Part shown: one piece after another, positions 22,620-34,987 of the stretch | Position numbering within the stretch: position 1 is the stretch's first letter | Layout: each line of letters opens with the position of its first letter | Assembly: GCA_014281115.1 (NCBI GenBank) | Contig: JACONQ010000008.1 | Location: forward strand, 3,085,868 to 3,149,867 | DNA: 64,000 nt | Direction: 5' to 3' | DNA from: Laburnicola sp. R22_1 | Lineage: Eukaryota; Ascomycota; Dothideomycetes; Pleosporales; Didymosphaeriaceae | Made by a program: the position numbers and the translations under genes | Notes under the pieces: model-generated | What the model saw: the letters and a program-made list of their open reading frames with translations, nothing else | Told to the model about the DNA's origin: nothing | Databases searched by the model: none

Positions 22620-25600
22620 ACGTCGCTAGCTATAAGTTGCTTAGCGGCTTTAAAGGCGGTACGTTTCTAGTTTCTAAAGGTGTAAAAGGCACTATTTTTT
22701 AGCAGCTTAATTAGGAGGCGAACAACCCGCCTATAGTAAGAAAGAAAAAAGTAGTAGTAGTTATAAAAGCCTAAAAAGCTCTATAATGCCTTAAGTATTG
22801 TGGGCTCTTTTTATTTCTAAACTGTGGCGGTCTTCGCAGAGTTCTTATAGATTCCTTTAGTGCTAATAATATATTCTAAGAACTTAGTTTCTATTATAGC
22901 AAATTCGCATTTCTTAAGATTAGCTTAGAGATTAGCGTCCCTTAAGTGGAGTAGGATCTTGCGAACGTATTCTTTGTGTTCTAGAAGATTCTTAGAAAAG
23001 ATAAGGATGTTGTTAATATATACAGTATAGAAGTTATCTAGATAATTGCCTAGAACGCTATTAATAAACTGTTAAAAGGTGGCAGAACTATTATAGAGAC
23101 TAAAGGGTAAGATCCTATACTTATAGTTTCCATACTAGATTTAAAAAGTAGTTAGCGCTTTAGTCTCTAGAGTAAGCTAGATTTAGTAGAATACTTAGTA
23201 AATATTAAGCTTAGTAAAAAGTCTCGCTCTAAAGAGGTGTATAAGTGTCTCCTTAATAAGTAGGATTGCTGTAACGTCCTTTTTAGTAATAGCATTAAAC
23301 TAGCGGTAATTAATGCAAAAGCGCCAACCTCTGTCTAGCTTTCTAGAAAATAACACTAGCGAAGCAAAGCTGGCATTACTAGGGATAATAAACCCACGCT
23401 TAATATAGTTATTAATATAGGCTTTAAGAAGTTTAAGGTACTCTAAGGACATACTATACAAAGGCGAGGTGGTAAGCGTAGACAGGTCTTTAGTAAGGTT
23501 AATATAGTAATTAACGCCCTTTTAGTAAGGTGGGAGGGCGTTAGAATTCGATTTTAAAAAATAGATAGGCTCCGCTCTAGCATATCCTAACCAGGGGAGC
23601 GCTTATTTTATTTTAGCAAGTAGGTTAGCTTAGGACTTATTTTATAGGCTGTATATCTCGCTCTTGCGGTCCTTAATAAGTTTAGCTAGCTTGTAGAGAC
23701 TAGTACAACTCATAATTACGTTAGACTTATAGCCGCTATTTAAAGCAAAGGCTGCAGTAGTTACTATATTAATATTAAAGCTAGTAGCGTATAATTGTTC
23801 CCGCGTTAGCGCCTAAATAAGTTCTGGGAGGTTGGCTAGATTCTATGGGGCTAGTAGGTCTGCCGAACGCAATTTATTATTTATCTTCCGTAAGTTCTCC
23901 TTCTATATTAGTGATTTAGTAGGGCGAAAAGGAGCTATTCTAGATTATTCTAGCTAGGATAGTTCTAATTAAATAGTTAATTCCTACAAGAGCTATCTAA
24001 TTCTTAGATTAGCTTCTCTAGTAGAATTATAGTCTCTAGGTCTAGGGCTAGGAGTAATATTCAGATTCTACCGTACAATTTCTAGGGGCTAGTCTTGCTA
24101 GTGGCTTCCTTAGATAGTGGAGACAGGGTGACTAATAGGCAACTTGTTGTTAGATAGCTCTTTATCTAAGAAAGACAGCTCTACAGCCTCTACACTACTA
24201 TCTCTATTAAAGTTATTCTTATAGCTTAGTTTCTAGTAAGCCTTTAAGTACGTTCCGATAACCAAGATAGTAAGGTTGGGAAGCTAGATAGAGATTTCCT
24301 TAGAGACGCTCTAGTTAGCTTTTAATAAGCGAGTCTTTTAGTAAGTGTAGTCCTATTTTTTAAGTAGGCTGTCCCGTTAAGTGGCGTCGTCCTAGTAGGA
24401 AGGGTCGAGTAGGAGAAAAGTCTATGGTAGGACGAGGTTGCTAGCAAAGGTTAGATTCTTATTATCTTTCTAACAAAGGCGGCGGTCCTAAGCGTTAACT
24501 AGGCAATTAGCTTGCTTAAAAAATTTTCTACTAATAATAAGATTATAGTCTCCTATGTTATAGAAAACAAACTATATAGTAAAGCTACGTCTATTAATGT
24601 TAAGCTAGGCTGTAAAACAGGTGTTTACTTTCGCGCTTCTCTTTCCTACAAAGTTCTTAAGAGGAATTAGTGTCTTTAGGTAGAGAAGTTTGGCTTTAAG
24701 CTGTTTTTGTACCACCTTTATATACCTTAAAGCGACAAGATTATAAGCGCTAGCACTAGTATCCATTAAGGCTCGCAACCTAAGAGCCAATCCTTAAAAT
24801 ACGATTTGCACTGGCAGGACTAGTTAGAAGCCTCTAAATAGCTTAGGAACCCTTACTATTTTGCCGCCTATGGGTAATAATTTTGGCTTAGCATCTGCGT
24901 TTTGTAATTAGAACTATAGTTTGTTTAGGTTAATTAGTTTAGTGGCCCCTATATAAGCTACTAGATTAGGGTAGTCTAGTAGCACGCATTTAAAGCCTCG
25001 TTATCTAACAAATTACCTGCCTCTAAATTAGAGTAGTAGGTAATACTAAGTTTGTCTAAATTTAGATTGTTCGCTATATCTATATTCGCTTATATAGCTA
25101 TTTTCTTAGTGCGGAGGCAGTGGTGTAAGTGTTTGTTTCCTACTTTGCCACACTTAAAACAGGCATAGTTCTAGACACACTATGCCCTAGTCTAATTATA
25201 AAGGGTAGAGAAGAGAATAGCGAGTTAATTATTAGTAGCGGGTCTAGAGTGGGGTGCTAATTTGGCAGGGGCCGCGTATAAGGGCTATAATCTAGAGGGT
25301 AATACCTAGAAAGGAGTCCTTGTGTGCGCCTAAAAAGGGATTATTACGTTATTATCTTAAAGAGTGCGGCTGGCTGCGGTTATTTGGCGTTTAATTACTA
25401 GGTAGTTAACGTTAGGGTCTTCTATCTCTTACTAGAGTATTAACTTAAGACTCCTAGTTAATTTAAGTTGTAATTCGTTCTTCTAGGTCTTTGCGTCTAG
25501 TCTACCTTTCCTAGCTAGGCTCTTAAAAGTCTATAGGAACGTCTAGGCGTCTATTTTATTAGAGAGGAAGAGCTTATAAAACTTCTTACGTGCCTATTAG

Positions 25601-27325
25601 GGAGTAAAGAGATTGCAGTAAGTCTTTTCTAGAAATTTAAAGAGTGCTTTAGGTCTATAATTTTTTTAGAGGGCCTAATTTATCTAATGCTAATTTCGCG
25701 CTGCCTCTTAAGGCGCGCCTCTAAGGCGGCTAAGGATGGCTTTTGTAAGGTTATCTTAATCTTTCTTATTATTATTGCCTTAGTAATAGTCCGCGTTTAC
25801 GTAAATCTTATTGCGCATATCCTCTAGCCAATCTTTAATACTAGGGCCAGGTTAACCTTTTTTATAGTACTTATTAATGTTAGGTAGCTTCGCGGAGCGT
25901 CCTAGCTTAGACACACTAGATGGGGCGGCTAAAGCGTGTCTGCCCTAGGGCACGTTAATCTAGGCGCTGTTAGCGAGCTTGGTTTGTACGTGTCCTAGAA
26001 CTAGAAAGTAGTAAAGGGTGTTATTCTATTGCGGAGTGGGCACTATAAGCTAGGGCGGATATTATAGTGCACGTTAGAGCGCGGTGGGGTAGGATAAGCT
26101 CCGCTTGGCCGCCTAAGGACGGCATAAACTATGTAGTAGATTGGGTGTTCCTGGGCCAGAGGGTTTTAAGAGGACTTAAGTGCGGTGCTATAGATTATAA
26201 CTATCTTTAACAAAGGGGAGAACTTTCTTAGGACTAAATAAGCCTTATCTAATAGCTGTATAATTGGTAATATTAGGCTAGAAGTGGGAATCTTCTAAGA
26301 CTGCGTACCCTATAGTGTGAGGTATTATTGCCTTAAGTATAGTAAAAGCTTATTTAAATATATTAGCGCGCTCATATAAAGTCTAAATAAGAACCTCCTA
26401 TTTAGAGTCTTCTTTAGACTTTATAACAGCCCTAGTCACTAAATCTAGTACTATTTCTAAAAATAGGCCTTAAGAAAAGTGATATTAAGCCCAAAGCTAA
26501 TAGGTAGCAAGTAACTATCTTATTTCTAAGCTATGCTAGATTAATTAGTCTGGCTCAAATTGTCCTATAAATGCGTTGTACTTACCAGCAGCTTTAAGTT
26601 TAGCTTTGCCTTAGTGCGCAAGCCACTTAAGGTCTACTATTAAAAATTCGTCGCTTAGCTAGTCTACTTTAAGTGTAGCAATATAGTAATTGTGCTACAT
26701 GTTATAAAGAATTCCTTTAGAGTAGACTTTTTTTAGTAGTTTAATAATACTCTTTTTCTTTGTTAGGCTAGAGGCAAAGCGACTAGTTGCCTAGGGAGCA
26801 GCTATTGGCTGTTTTCCGCGCTGGACAGATAACAGCTCGCTAGTAGAGTTAAGTGGAAGAATCTTCTTAAGGCAAGCATTATATAGACTATTATTAGCAG
26901 GGTGTAGGCAAACGTCCACCTCTATATTGTTAATTTCAGAACTGTCCAGGGGTAAAGAGAATGCTAGGAACATTTTAGGAGTCTCCTAAATTAAAGGGCA
27001 ATAGCTTGCTATAGTGCGGACAGTAGTAGAGTAGAGCGAAGTAGGGATTGCGAAGAGGATATAGCGAATAGACCTAGGATGGCAGGTCTTATATAGCGTG
27101 CGAGCTGGCGCATAGTCTAAGCTAAGAAAAGATTTAGTAAAAGATAAAGTGTAAGATAGAATGTGTAAAACTTCGACCTCTATATTACCTCTGTAGCCTG
27201 GCTCCGTGCCTTGTGCCCTTACTATAATAGCGCCAAAAGGAGATTATTAGGCGAGTTGGCTCTATAGGGTGTAGCGTAGTAGTTGTTATTTAGTAATTGT
27301 TATTTATTTGTTTAGGAACTCCCTG
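22620..27325 (-). pseudogene. Gypsy gag-pol: reverse transcriptase, protease and gag part
   Basis: Minus-strand Ty3/Gypsy polyprotein remnant. A reverse transcriptase box reads YLDNFYTVYINNILIFS near 22990-23040; the expected YIDD is YINN, both Asp changed to Asn. Gag lies toward the right with a zinc knuckle CFKCGKVGNKHLHHC near 25120-25170. Stop codons from CAG, CAA and TGG are dense. The gene was continuous with the 14524-17238 part before copia-2 inserted. Confidence 0.8.
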
Positions 27326-27329
27326 CCTA

Positions 27330-27675
27330 ACTAGGTAAGCGACCTCTCTAAGTAGGCCTTAGTATAGTATAATAATACTGCCTAGCACTAAAGTGACTAA
27401 CAACTTCTGGCCTAACCTAGTAAGTAATAGCCTAACCCACCTTAGCGTAGTGTAGCAATACTGCCTGGCACTAAAGTGACTAATAAACTTCTAGCCTAAC
27501 CTAGTAAGCAATAGCCTAACCTACCTTAGCGTAGTATAGTAATACTGCCTAGCACCAAAGTAACTAATAAACTTCTGGCCTAACCTAGTAAGCAATGGCC
27601 TAACTCACCTTAGCGTAGTGTAATAATACTGCCTAGTACTAAAGTAACTAATAAGCTTCTAGCCTAACCTAGTAA
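27330..27675. repeat. About four tandem copies of an 84-bp unit in the Gypsy leader
   Basis: The marker ACTGCCTAG/GCAC-CAAAG recurs at about 27378, 27461, 27545 and 27629, a spacing of 83-84 bp; each unit also contains GCCTAACCTAGTAAG and CCTTAGCGTAGT. It lies between gag and the 5' LTR on the coding strand, that is in the 5' leader of the Gypsy. Units differ mainly by transitions. Confidence 0.85.
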
Positions 27676-27776
27676 GCTAAAACTTCTACTAATTTAACCG
27701 TCTGCGGGTAGTATTTTAAGAGAGGAGTAGATATTATATTACTATCTATGGCTAAAGAAATTTAATCTTAGTATAA

Positions 27777-28054
27777 TATAAGGGCGGTACACGGCCTTAT
27801 AGGGCAAACCTCTTAGGGATAGCTAGTATAGTTAAAAGAGATAACTAAATTAAGACTATACTAAGATGGAAGATAAGGAAGGGAACTAGGTGGCTCTTAC
27901 TTATATAGTGGGCGGCGTAGGGCATAGGCCCACGCAAACTACGCGCTAACACTAACTAGGAAAGACGCCTTCTATAAGGTAAAAGGCGCTATTAGGGTGT
28001 AAAAGAAAAGGTAATAGTAAATAACTAGTAGAGAGGTAGTCACGAACTATTACA
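27777..28054 (-). repeat. Gypsy 5' LTR
   Basis: 278 bp, partner of 14246-14523. Its outer end meets the duplication CGGTG at 28055-28059. Confidence 0.9.
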
Positions 28055-28059
28055 CGGTG

Positions 28060-29613
28060 TAGGTATCCTAAGTAGTAAGGTAGCGTTATTAATCTTCGCG
28101 CACTACTAATCTAGCCTTACACTTCTAAAATTAATAGTGTTTATTAAGTTTATAGGTATATACCTACATATAGTTAAGAATTTAGTAGCCGCTTAATCGC
28201 ACTAGGGTAGTAGACACCTTACTCTAAGACTTTATTTCTTTATAGCTTTGTAGGTGTAATCGCTTAGCATTCTTCTATATATTAAATAGTAGATAATTGT
28301 TTAACTATATTCTTTAAGATAGAGGTTCTAGTATTTAACTTTAATAGAGTTTCTTTTCTACTATAAGTATGCGGTTAAATTGCGCCTTATTAAGTAGCTT
28401 CCCCTTATATTTGCCTCTACTCCCTACCTGTGTTTTGGCTAGGAAAGCGGCTGCCTATAGCATAGCGCATTAATCTGGCTATAGTAATCTAATAGGAAAT
28501 TATTTATATTAATTATATTTAAGACTCGCTATTAATTAGGTAAGTAGTGTAATAGGCAGAGGTATCGCTAGTAGTGTTAGGTAGGTATAATTAATCTTCC
28601 TCTCTTAATAGTACTCTAAAGTATTATTATTATCCTTATAGAAGTTAGTAATCGACTTATTCTTATATAAAGACTTAGTGTTTTTATGTTCTAGTAGTAA
28701 GGGCGGTAGCTCTACTGATTAGGTCTATGCAGTAATCTCTTTATAAGTGCTATGTATAAAGTTGTCTAATAGGTCTTCTTCTTTACCTAAGAATACTAAT
28801 TTTTTTTAAAGATAATATCTTGGGTACTAATAACTTTTCTAAGTAGAGGTATCTATATTCTTTAGATATTTGTTAATTAGTAGTCTACTAGGTATCTAAT
28901 CTATACTTTTGGATCTAACCTTTAGAGCTTGCTCTTACTGCGTTTTATATTATTAGTTATAGCGAAGGCTTTATAGCCATAGGCTCTAAGGTAAGCCTAG
29001 TTTAGTTTCTTTAATTAAGTAATAATGCCGTTTTAGAAAGCAACTATCGTAAAGAATACTTTGTGTGGTAATTGCTATTAATTAGTATAGTTCGAAGTTT
29101 AATTATATAGATATACAGCTACTTATATAATTTCTAGCCATAGTGTTTAGAGAAGGTTAGCATTAAGTCGCATTACACGACTCTTCTTCTTAATTATATT
29201 CTCTAAGTATTTAGCTCCTCTATTTTAAGCTTAGGTATTAGGTGCTAAAGGCTCGATAATAATATCTTTACTAACACACTATCTATAAACGTCTTACTTA
29301 ACTAAAAAGATCTTATTATTCGATTTAATAACTTTAACTATTATCTTAAACTATACTTTTATAAATAATACAAATTCCTTTAGCAGTTTAATAATTATTC
29401 GTGCTAGTTAGTTGTCTTTAAAGTAGAAATTCTAAGCCATGCCTAAGAATCGATTAGTGATAAGCATTTGGCTTTTCTCGCTAGTAGAGCTCTTATCTTC
29501 GAAGTTATAAAAGTCTATAGCGACTCTCTTACTAGGACTGTTATTAATTTATTTGGCCTATTATTTAATTTATTGCTTAAGCTTTAATTTGCCGCAAGTA
29601 TTATATTAGACTA
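28060..29613 (-). pseudogene. Copia-1 pol: N-terminal reverse transcriptase and integrase C-terminal part
   Basis: Reverse complement collinear with copia-2 from about 20960 back to 19450, and with copia-3 at 60530-62090. Heavy Gln-to-stop decay. Bounded by the Gypsy and by pogo-4. Confidence 0.8.
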
Positions 29614-29615
29614 TA

Positions 29616-31406
29616 AGCTTAGCTATATAGCTATTAATTATATAGGGTTCCTAATCACCCCACCGAAACGCGCACCCTAAATAAAACACGCGATATCTCT
29701 TAACAACGCTCTTATAATTGCCATTAAGTACACATAAATTTAAGCGCTATAGCTGCTATAGCTACTATAGCCCTTTCTAAAGCGCTTAATATAGTATATT
29801 TACGTTGCTAAGCTGCTAAAGCCTTAGCTACGCGCATACTCTTTATAATAGTCTCTACCTCTATAAAGTGTTAATTTGGGTCTATCTAAACGCGCTTTTG
29901 TGGCTGGTAAGAGCTAGTAGTCTATAGATAATACTTAAGGCGTCTTTTCTCTAATTCTAGCCCTGCAGCTCTAGCATTCGCAACTGCTAGCGCCTTACCT
30001 ACTTTTTGTAGGAGGAGCCAGGTCCTACAACCTAGGTTTTCGAGGCTCTAGACGTCGCGCTGCGCTAAGTAGAGATCCTAAGGGCCTTAAGGGGTAGAGA
30101 GAAAGCTCTAAGGCTGCTGCTAAGGTTGCTGCTAAGGCGTAGGCGTTATAGACCTCTAAAAGACCTGCAACAAGCTAAGTACGTAATTAATATTAAATGG
30201 GCAAATACTAGCAGCCAACTAACTAGCTTAAATTACACGCTCTATAAAGCCTTTCTCCCTAGCTTAATAGTAGCAGGCAATAAAGCGCTCCTTCTTAATA
30301 GGCGCGGCGTTATTAAGCGATGCGAGCTCCTAGATCTGGCGTTAGTAACTAGACTTAATTACTAAGAAAGGAGCAAGATCTAGAGGCTGTAGAACGTAAG
30401 AGGAATGCGCAGGTAGGTATAGGAGCTTAATTCGATGCTATTTATAGAGCTAGAGGAACTTAATATTAATATGGCTGCCATAGCTATTAAGAATAAGTAG
30501 GCGGTACTAGCTGTTAGCTAGTGCCGTCTTAGGGATAAATATACGCTGTAGTTACTTAACACCTATTGCATTTAATATCTATTTATTCTTAGAGGTTGTA
30601 TAGAGCCAGTTGGGTATTAATTTAGCTAGGAACTAGGTAGTCTATAGGCTCTAGCCCTTAAAGATAACTACGCAGCGCAGCTTCCGCCCTGTTGCTAATA
30701 CGCACTTAATTATTAAGATCCACTTGCGATTCTCTAGCAACTTAATGTAAGCCTTCTTCTTTAATGCCCTAGTAAGGACTCTAGTGTTAGTATATACACC
30801 TAGCGCAATACTAGTCTTATCTATATTATATATATTCTCTGTCTATATATTAAGTCGCTATTAAGTCTGCTTATAGAGCTCTAGGAACGCGCGGAGCTAT
30901 TCTGGCGTAGCTGCCTTAGCTCTCTGGGCGTTAAGCTTCCGGCCTACTACTAAGGCGACGCGTGGCTGGCGCTTAATAAAGTGTGAGAGCCAGAGCTTGC
31001 TAACAGGCTAATTGTTGCTATTTATACGCAGAATTTAATTTGCTATCTCTTGCGTGCGAGCGTATGGAGAAGGATAGCCGCGTACGTCTTCTTTAAGGAT
31101 CTATTTAACAAGGAAATTCTCTTATAGAGGAGTTAATTACTACTAGTGTTAATGGCTAAGCGCGCTTATTATTGCGCCACAGAGTTGTATTAATAGCGTA
31201 GATTAAGGGATATTATACGCCTTTGCAGCTGCGCGTTGGCTAGAATAAAGACCTACATTAAAATCGCTAATAGCTAATTGTATAGCTAGCTTACAGACGT
31301 CTATTTTAATAAGCGTTATTAAGAGATATTGCGTGTTTTATTTAGGGTACGCGTTTTAGTAGAGTGATTAGAAACCCTATATAATTAATAACTATATAGC
31401 CGAGCT
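29616..31406 (-). mobile_element. Pogo-4: Fot/pogo-type element with long inverted ends
   Basis: 1,791 bp. Long inverted repeats begin AGCT(T/C)(A/G)GCTATATAG and continue past AGGGTT(T/C)CTAATCAC for more than 80 bp. TA duplication at 29614-29615 and 31407-31408; joining the flanks restores Copia-1 as in copia-3 (near 62085). The decayed transposase on the minus strand keeps AQRAKAATPE and ENIYNIDKTSIALGV. A short plus-strand frame at 30126-30365 is antisense to it. A different family from pogo-1, -2 and -3. Confidence 0.85.
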
Positions 31407-31567
31407 TAGTTAGTTCTTTAAGGCGCACTTCCTTACAGTAATTTACTGTGTATTTTAGCGCCTAAGAACCTGGGTGGCCTAGTTGTTTATGCCATATATT
31501 AGCGTTCGCCTTTTACGCTTATTATGCGGTGCGCGTAGTAATCTTATATATGGCGTACGTACTATTA

Positions 31568-32891
31568 TAGTGCTAAGCCAAAAGTCTATTCCTCTAACAC
31601 GCTAACGCGCGTACACTAACACTAATACCCTATTTTTAACACTATATTACTCCACTAATATAAACTCTTTTAGTGTAGAAATTTCAGAAAATTGTTGCTA
31701 TAATGCCGAATTATCTGTCTAGCAACAGGATTTAATTATCGCGAAGTGTGAGGCGGGCGTGTTATCGCAGGAGTTGGCTAAGGAGTTTAATTGTACGCGT
31801 CGCTGCATTAATAAAACACTTTAGAGATATAGAGAACAACACTATAATTAATCGCGGCCTTAATTAGGGCGTCCCTAGGCGCTTAATATACATAACAAGC
31901 GTGTACTCTATTAAGAGGCACGAAAAAACCTAAGGATTAAATATCTAGCCCTCCTTTGTAAGACCTCCCTCTACTGCATCTCTTAAACAACTGCATATTA
32001 CGCATTAAAGGCAGAGAGCCTAACTAACTTCTAGGCAGCGCGAAAGCCTAAGATTACTCGCGCGGTGGCCTAGAAGAGGTGTTAATTCGAACAGAAATAT
32101 CGCAATTAGGATTGGCGCGGACAGCCCTTTTAGTTCTTAGATAAGTGCTCTATTTAAAGACGCTCTGGCGGCACATCTATATAGGTTTTTCGCCTCCCAC
32201 ATAAGAAATAAAGACAAAAAATAATTAAGGAGATAGTTATATTAAGATCTCGCGCGGCAATAGTATAGGCGAGTAACTAGCTTAATTAGAGAGGACGGGT
32301 TCGGCGGAGTCTCTTAGTAATTATACCCAAGGACCTAGTAGCTTATTGCAAAGAATACAGCGCATAAAGTTATATTAAAGCTCTATATAAAGAACTCCTC
32401 TATAATTATTACGTAGAAGATATCTATATGCATAATAACACGCCCATCTATAGGGCGTAATAGTTACTTAATTTTTGGGCGGAACACAGCATACAACTAA
32501 TCGAGTGGCCGTATTATTCTCCTAATATTAACCCTATTAAACATCTCTAGTAGTCTCTTAAAAGAGAACTCTATAAGCGTTACCCTAATATAGGCGACCT
32601 TGGCGATAATAACAAGGACTTTAAGACCTTCTACGCGGCGTTAAAAGATTGCTAGCGTAGAATTCCTAATTTGCTAATTCGCAAGCTTATACTTAGTATG
32701 CCGCGCCGCCTACTTGCTCTCTAGTGTGCGCGCAGATATTAAACAAAATATTAATTAAATAATTATCTCTATATTAATTATTAACTCTTTAGAAGCAATA
32801 TTAGGGGTGCCGGAGCGCTCTACACAACGGGGTAGTAATAATAGCGGACCTCGCTTACCTCTATAGGGAACAGACTTTTAGCTTAGTACTA
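31568..32891 (+). mobile_element. Impala-like Tc1/mariner element
   Basis: 1,324 bp with termini TAGTGCTAAGCCAAAAGTCT and its near reverse complement (TAGTACTAAGCTAAAAGTCT). TA duplication at 31566-31567 and 32892-32893. It inserted into the Copia-1 integrase segment. Size and coding content fit fungal impala-type Tc1 elements. Confidence 0.87.
31699..32730 (+). pseudogene. Tc1/impala-like transposase
   Basis: Plus-strand DD34E-type transposase. The N-terminal helix-turn-helix reads DLIIAKCEAGVLSQELAKEF, then CTRRCINKTL. The central DDE part keeps IYMHNNTPIY (DNAP-type motif with Asp to Asn), then IEWPYYSPNINPIKHL and SLKRELYKRYPNI, the standard D-x-NPIE-W block with Asp and Glu lost. Several Gln/Trp codons are stops. 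Inactive as read. Confidence 0.88.
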
Positions 32892-32893
32892 TA

Positions 32894-34662
32894 GGTATAG
32901 TATAATTTAGTGTTAGTATTACTCTAAACTCTAGTACCTATTAATTGTATATTTCTTAAAGTTTGGCAAGGATTATATTATCTCTTTTCTTAATTATTAT
33001 TAAATCTGCTAGCGTGTTCTACTAGAGGCCTTACCTACGAAGTAATTAAAAAGACACTAGGTTGCATAGCAGATTAGGGTAGTAGGTAATATTGTCTAGC
33101 CTTATTACCCTATTTCTTTATACACTCTTAACGTGTAGATAGACACTCTTATATTCTCTAATCTATACTTATATTAAGCCTGCCTATATAAAGTCTTCTA
33201 GCGATAGTAATTATAGCGTAATAAAACGATTAATATTATTAAAAATATGGCAAGTTATACTAGAATTAAGAATTGTAAAGTAATATAGTGGGTATGTATT
33301 CAGATCTAAGTAGTAGGAGGCGGCATTAAAACTCGCTAAGAGGACGGTAATTTGTCTACTATCTAGTTATTTATCGTTAGCAACTTTAGTAATCCGAGTT
33401 AGAGTAGGAGTGCTTAATTGTTTAATTCTTAGTATCTATAATCTTGGACGATTTATAGATCTTATGCTTTTTATAAGCGCTGGGTTATTCTCTATTCTAA
33501 ATTTTATTAGAGTAACTATTACTAGCTTTAGTTAAAACTATTTAGGTCGTTTCTTAAGAAAAGCATAAAAGTAGTCTTTTAGATTATAGCGTTGTTTATA
33601 AGTAGGACACTTAAGATTTAGTTTTTCTTAGCTACTAACTACTATTAGCTTATTGTTTATAATTGCGAACTACTTAGATTTAGTTTTAGAGCCAGCTTTC
33701 TTAGCGTGTAATCTGTCTCGCTTAAGTAATGCTGCTTTATTTATAGAATAGGCGTCCCTATTTATAGTCTGGGTAGTTACACTACTATTAGTAAGAGATA
33801 GTCCTATAATAGTAAAAGCGCCCTTTTGTTTACCCTTAATTAGGTGCTATATTACTATATATTCTTAGAAGAGTTTTACTATTTCTTTTCTTCTAATAGT
33901 ATAATTCTTACTTCTATTCTAATAGAAGGTTATAACCTAAATAGATACAACGTTAGACACTGCCTTTATAAAATTCTTCTTAACTAAGTTAGGCTTCTAG
34001 AGCTCTAGGACTCTATTAAACTTAGCTTCTATAGCTGCATAATTATACTTAGTAAGCCAGGTTGCCTATAATCTAGTAGTTCTTATTAGCTTAAGGGCAT
34101 CTTAATACCTAGCCCTTACTTATTATTCTTTATTATCTTAGTTAATCCTAACTATAATTGTAAGGTTCTTAATCTATTATCTAATTAATTAATCTAGTAT
34201 ATAGTAATTAGTCTGTAAGTGTACTAAGGTTGTTAATTATATAAGAGTAACTAGTTTGTCTAGATTTGCCTTCTTATTACAGTATGCGCGATTAAGTATC
34301 TTAAAGGTTTTAAGTTAATTTTTATAATAGTTTATATCCTTATTATAACTCTTTAGACTAATTTGCGATAGCTACGATAGTAGCGTTAGATATTTATTAG
34401 GGTTAGTTGGGTGTACGTTAGTAAACACGCTATTTGGTTAATAGAAACTAATATCTAGTACTATTAGCATAATTAGTTTAATCGTAGGTTTGATAGATAG
34501 AGCTAGGTTAATAAGATCCCAGACCTCTAGTAATTAGGCTTAGGCTTTAATTTGCCTTAGCCATAGTGTGTAGTTCGAATAGTTAGTTAGAATTACTATG
34601 GAAACTCTAAGTATTAATAAAGACATAATAATTAGTTTAATTAAGGTAGTAAGACTCTTAAT
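32894..34662 (-). pseudogene. Copia-1 gag, protease and 5' leader
   Basis: Minus-strand region collinear with copia-2 from about 19240 back through the zinc knuckle to the gag start, and with copia-3 at 62280-63780. Very AT-rich and full of stops. It ends at the Copia-1 5' LTR. Confidence 0.75.
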
Positions 34663-34982
34663 TATTAGATATAGGGGTATTCTTAATAAGATAAGATGGG
34701 AAGTAGTATGGATAATTAATTAATGTTTTTTTCCTTCTTCTTGCTGCTAGAGAAGCTTAGCTATTGCGAGAAGTATCTATCTAGTGCTAAGACACACTAG
34801 TACTATTTAGAATAGTATAGGGGCAGTGCAAAATAGTAGTGCGTCGGCCTCTTTTAATTTTATAGTAAAAATACTATAATTTACACTAACTACTAGTGTG
34901 TAAAGGCCATATAATCGAATATACCTACCTACTATAATTTATAGTAAAATTATAGTAATTTATAGAAACTATCTATCTAATA
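34663..34982 (-). repeat. Copia-1 5' LTR
   Basis: 320-bp partner of 8425-8745, more strongly mutated by C-to-T and G-to-A. ATTTT at 34983-34987 is the right target duplication. Confidence 0.9.
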
Positions 34983-34987
34983 ATTTT

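Larger units (their letters stand above)
14246..28054 (-). mobile_element. Ty3/Gypsy retrotransposon nested in Copia-1
   Basis: Two 278-bp LTRs at 14246-14523 and 27777-28054 share TGTAAGGGCGGTACACGG starts and TTACA ends (plus-strand view). Target duplication TGGTG (14241-14245) and CGGTG (28055-28059) differ by one RIP-type transition. A purine tract AAAAGGGGGG on the minus strand abuts the left LTR, so the element points left with its 5' LTR at the right. Copia-2 is nested at 17244-22614. Confidence 0.92.
8425..34982 (-). mobile_element. Copia-1: Ty1/Copia retrotransposon split by several later insertions
   Basis: The LTRs at 8425-8745 and 34663-34982 are of near-equal length (about 320 bp), begin TGTCAGATAGACAG and end CTATATCTGACA on the minus strand (mutated in the right copy). 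The 5-bp duplication ATTTT flanks them. Internal pol and gag segments lie at 8746-9495, 13548-14245, 28055-29613, 31409-31565 and 32894-34662. The gaps are pogo-1, a Gypsy, pogo-4 and an impala-like element. Sequence order matches the complete copia-2 in reverse complement. It sits inside the hAT-B transposase gene. Confidence 0.93.

Noticed and set aside
30126..30365. Plus-strand open frame of 79 residues
   Set aside because: It lies antisense to the pogo-4 transposase relic and has no recognisable motif.
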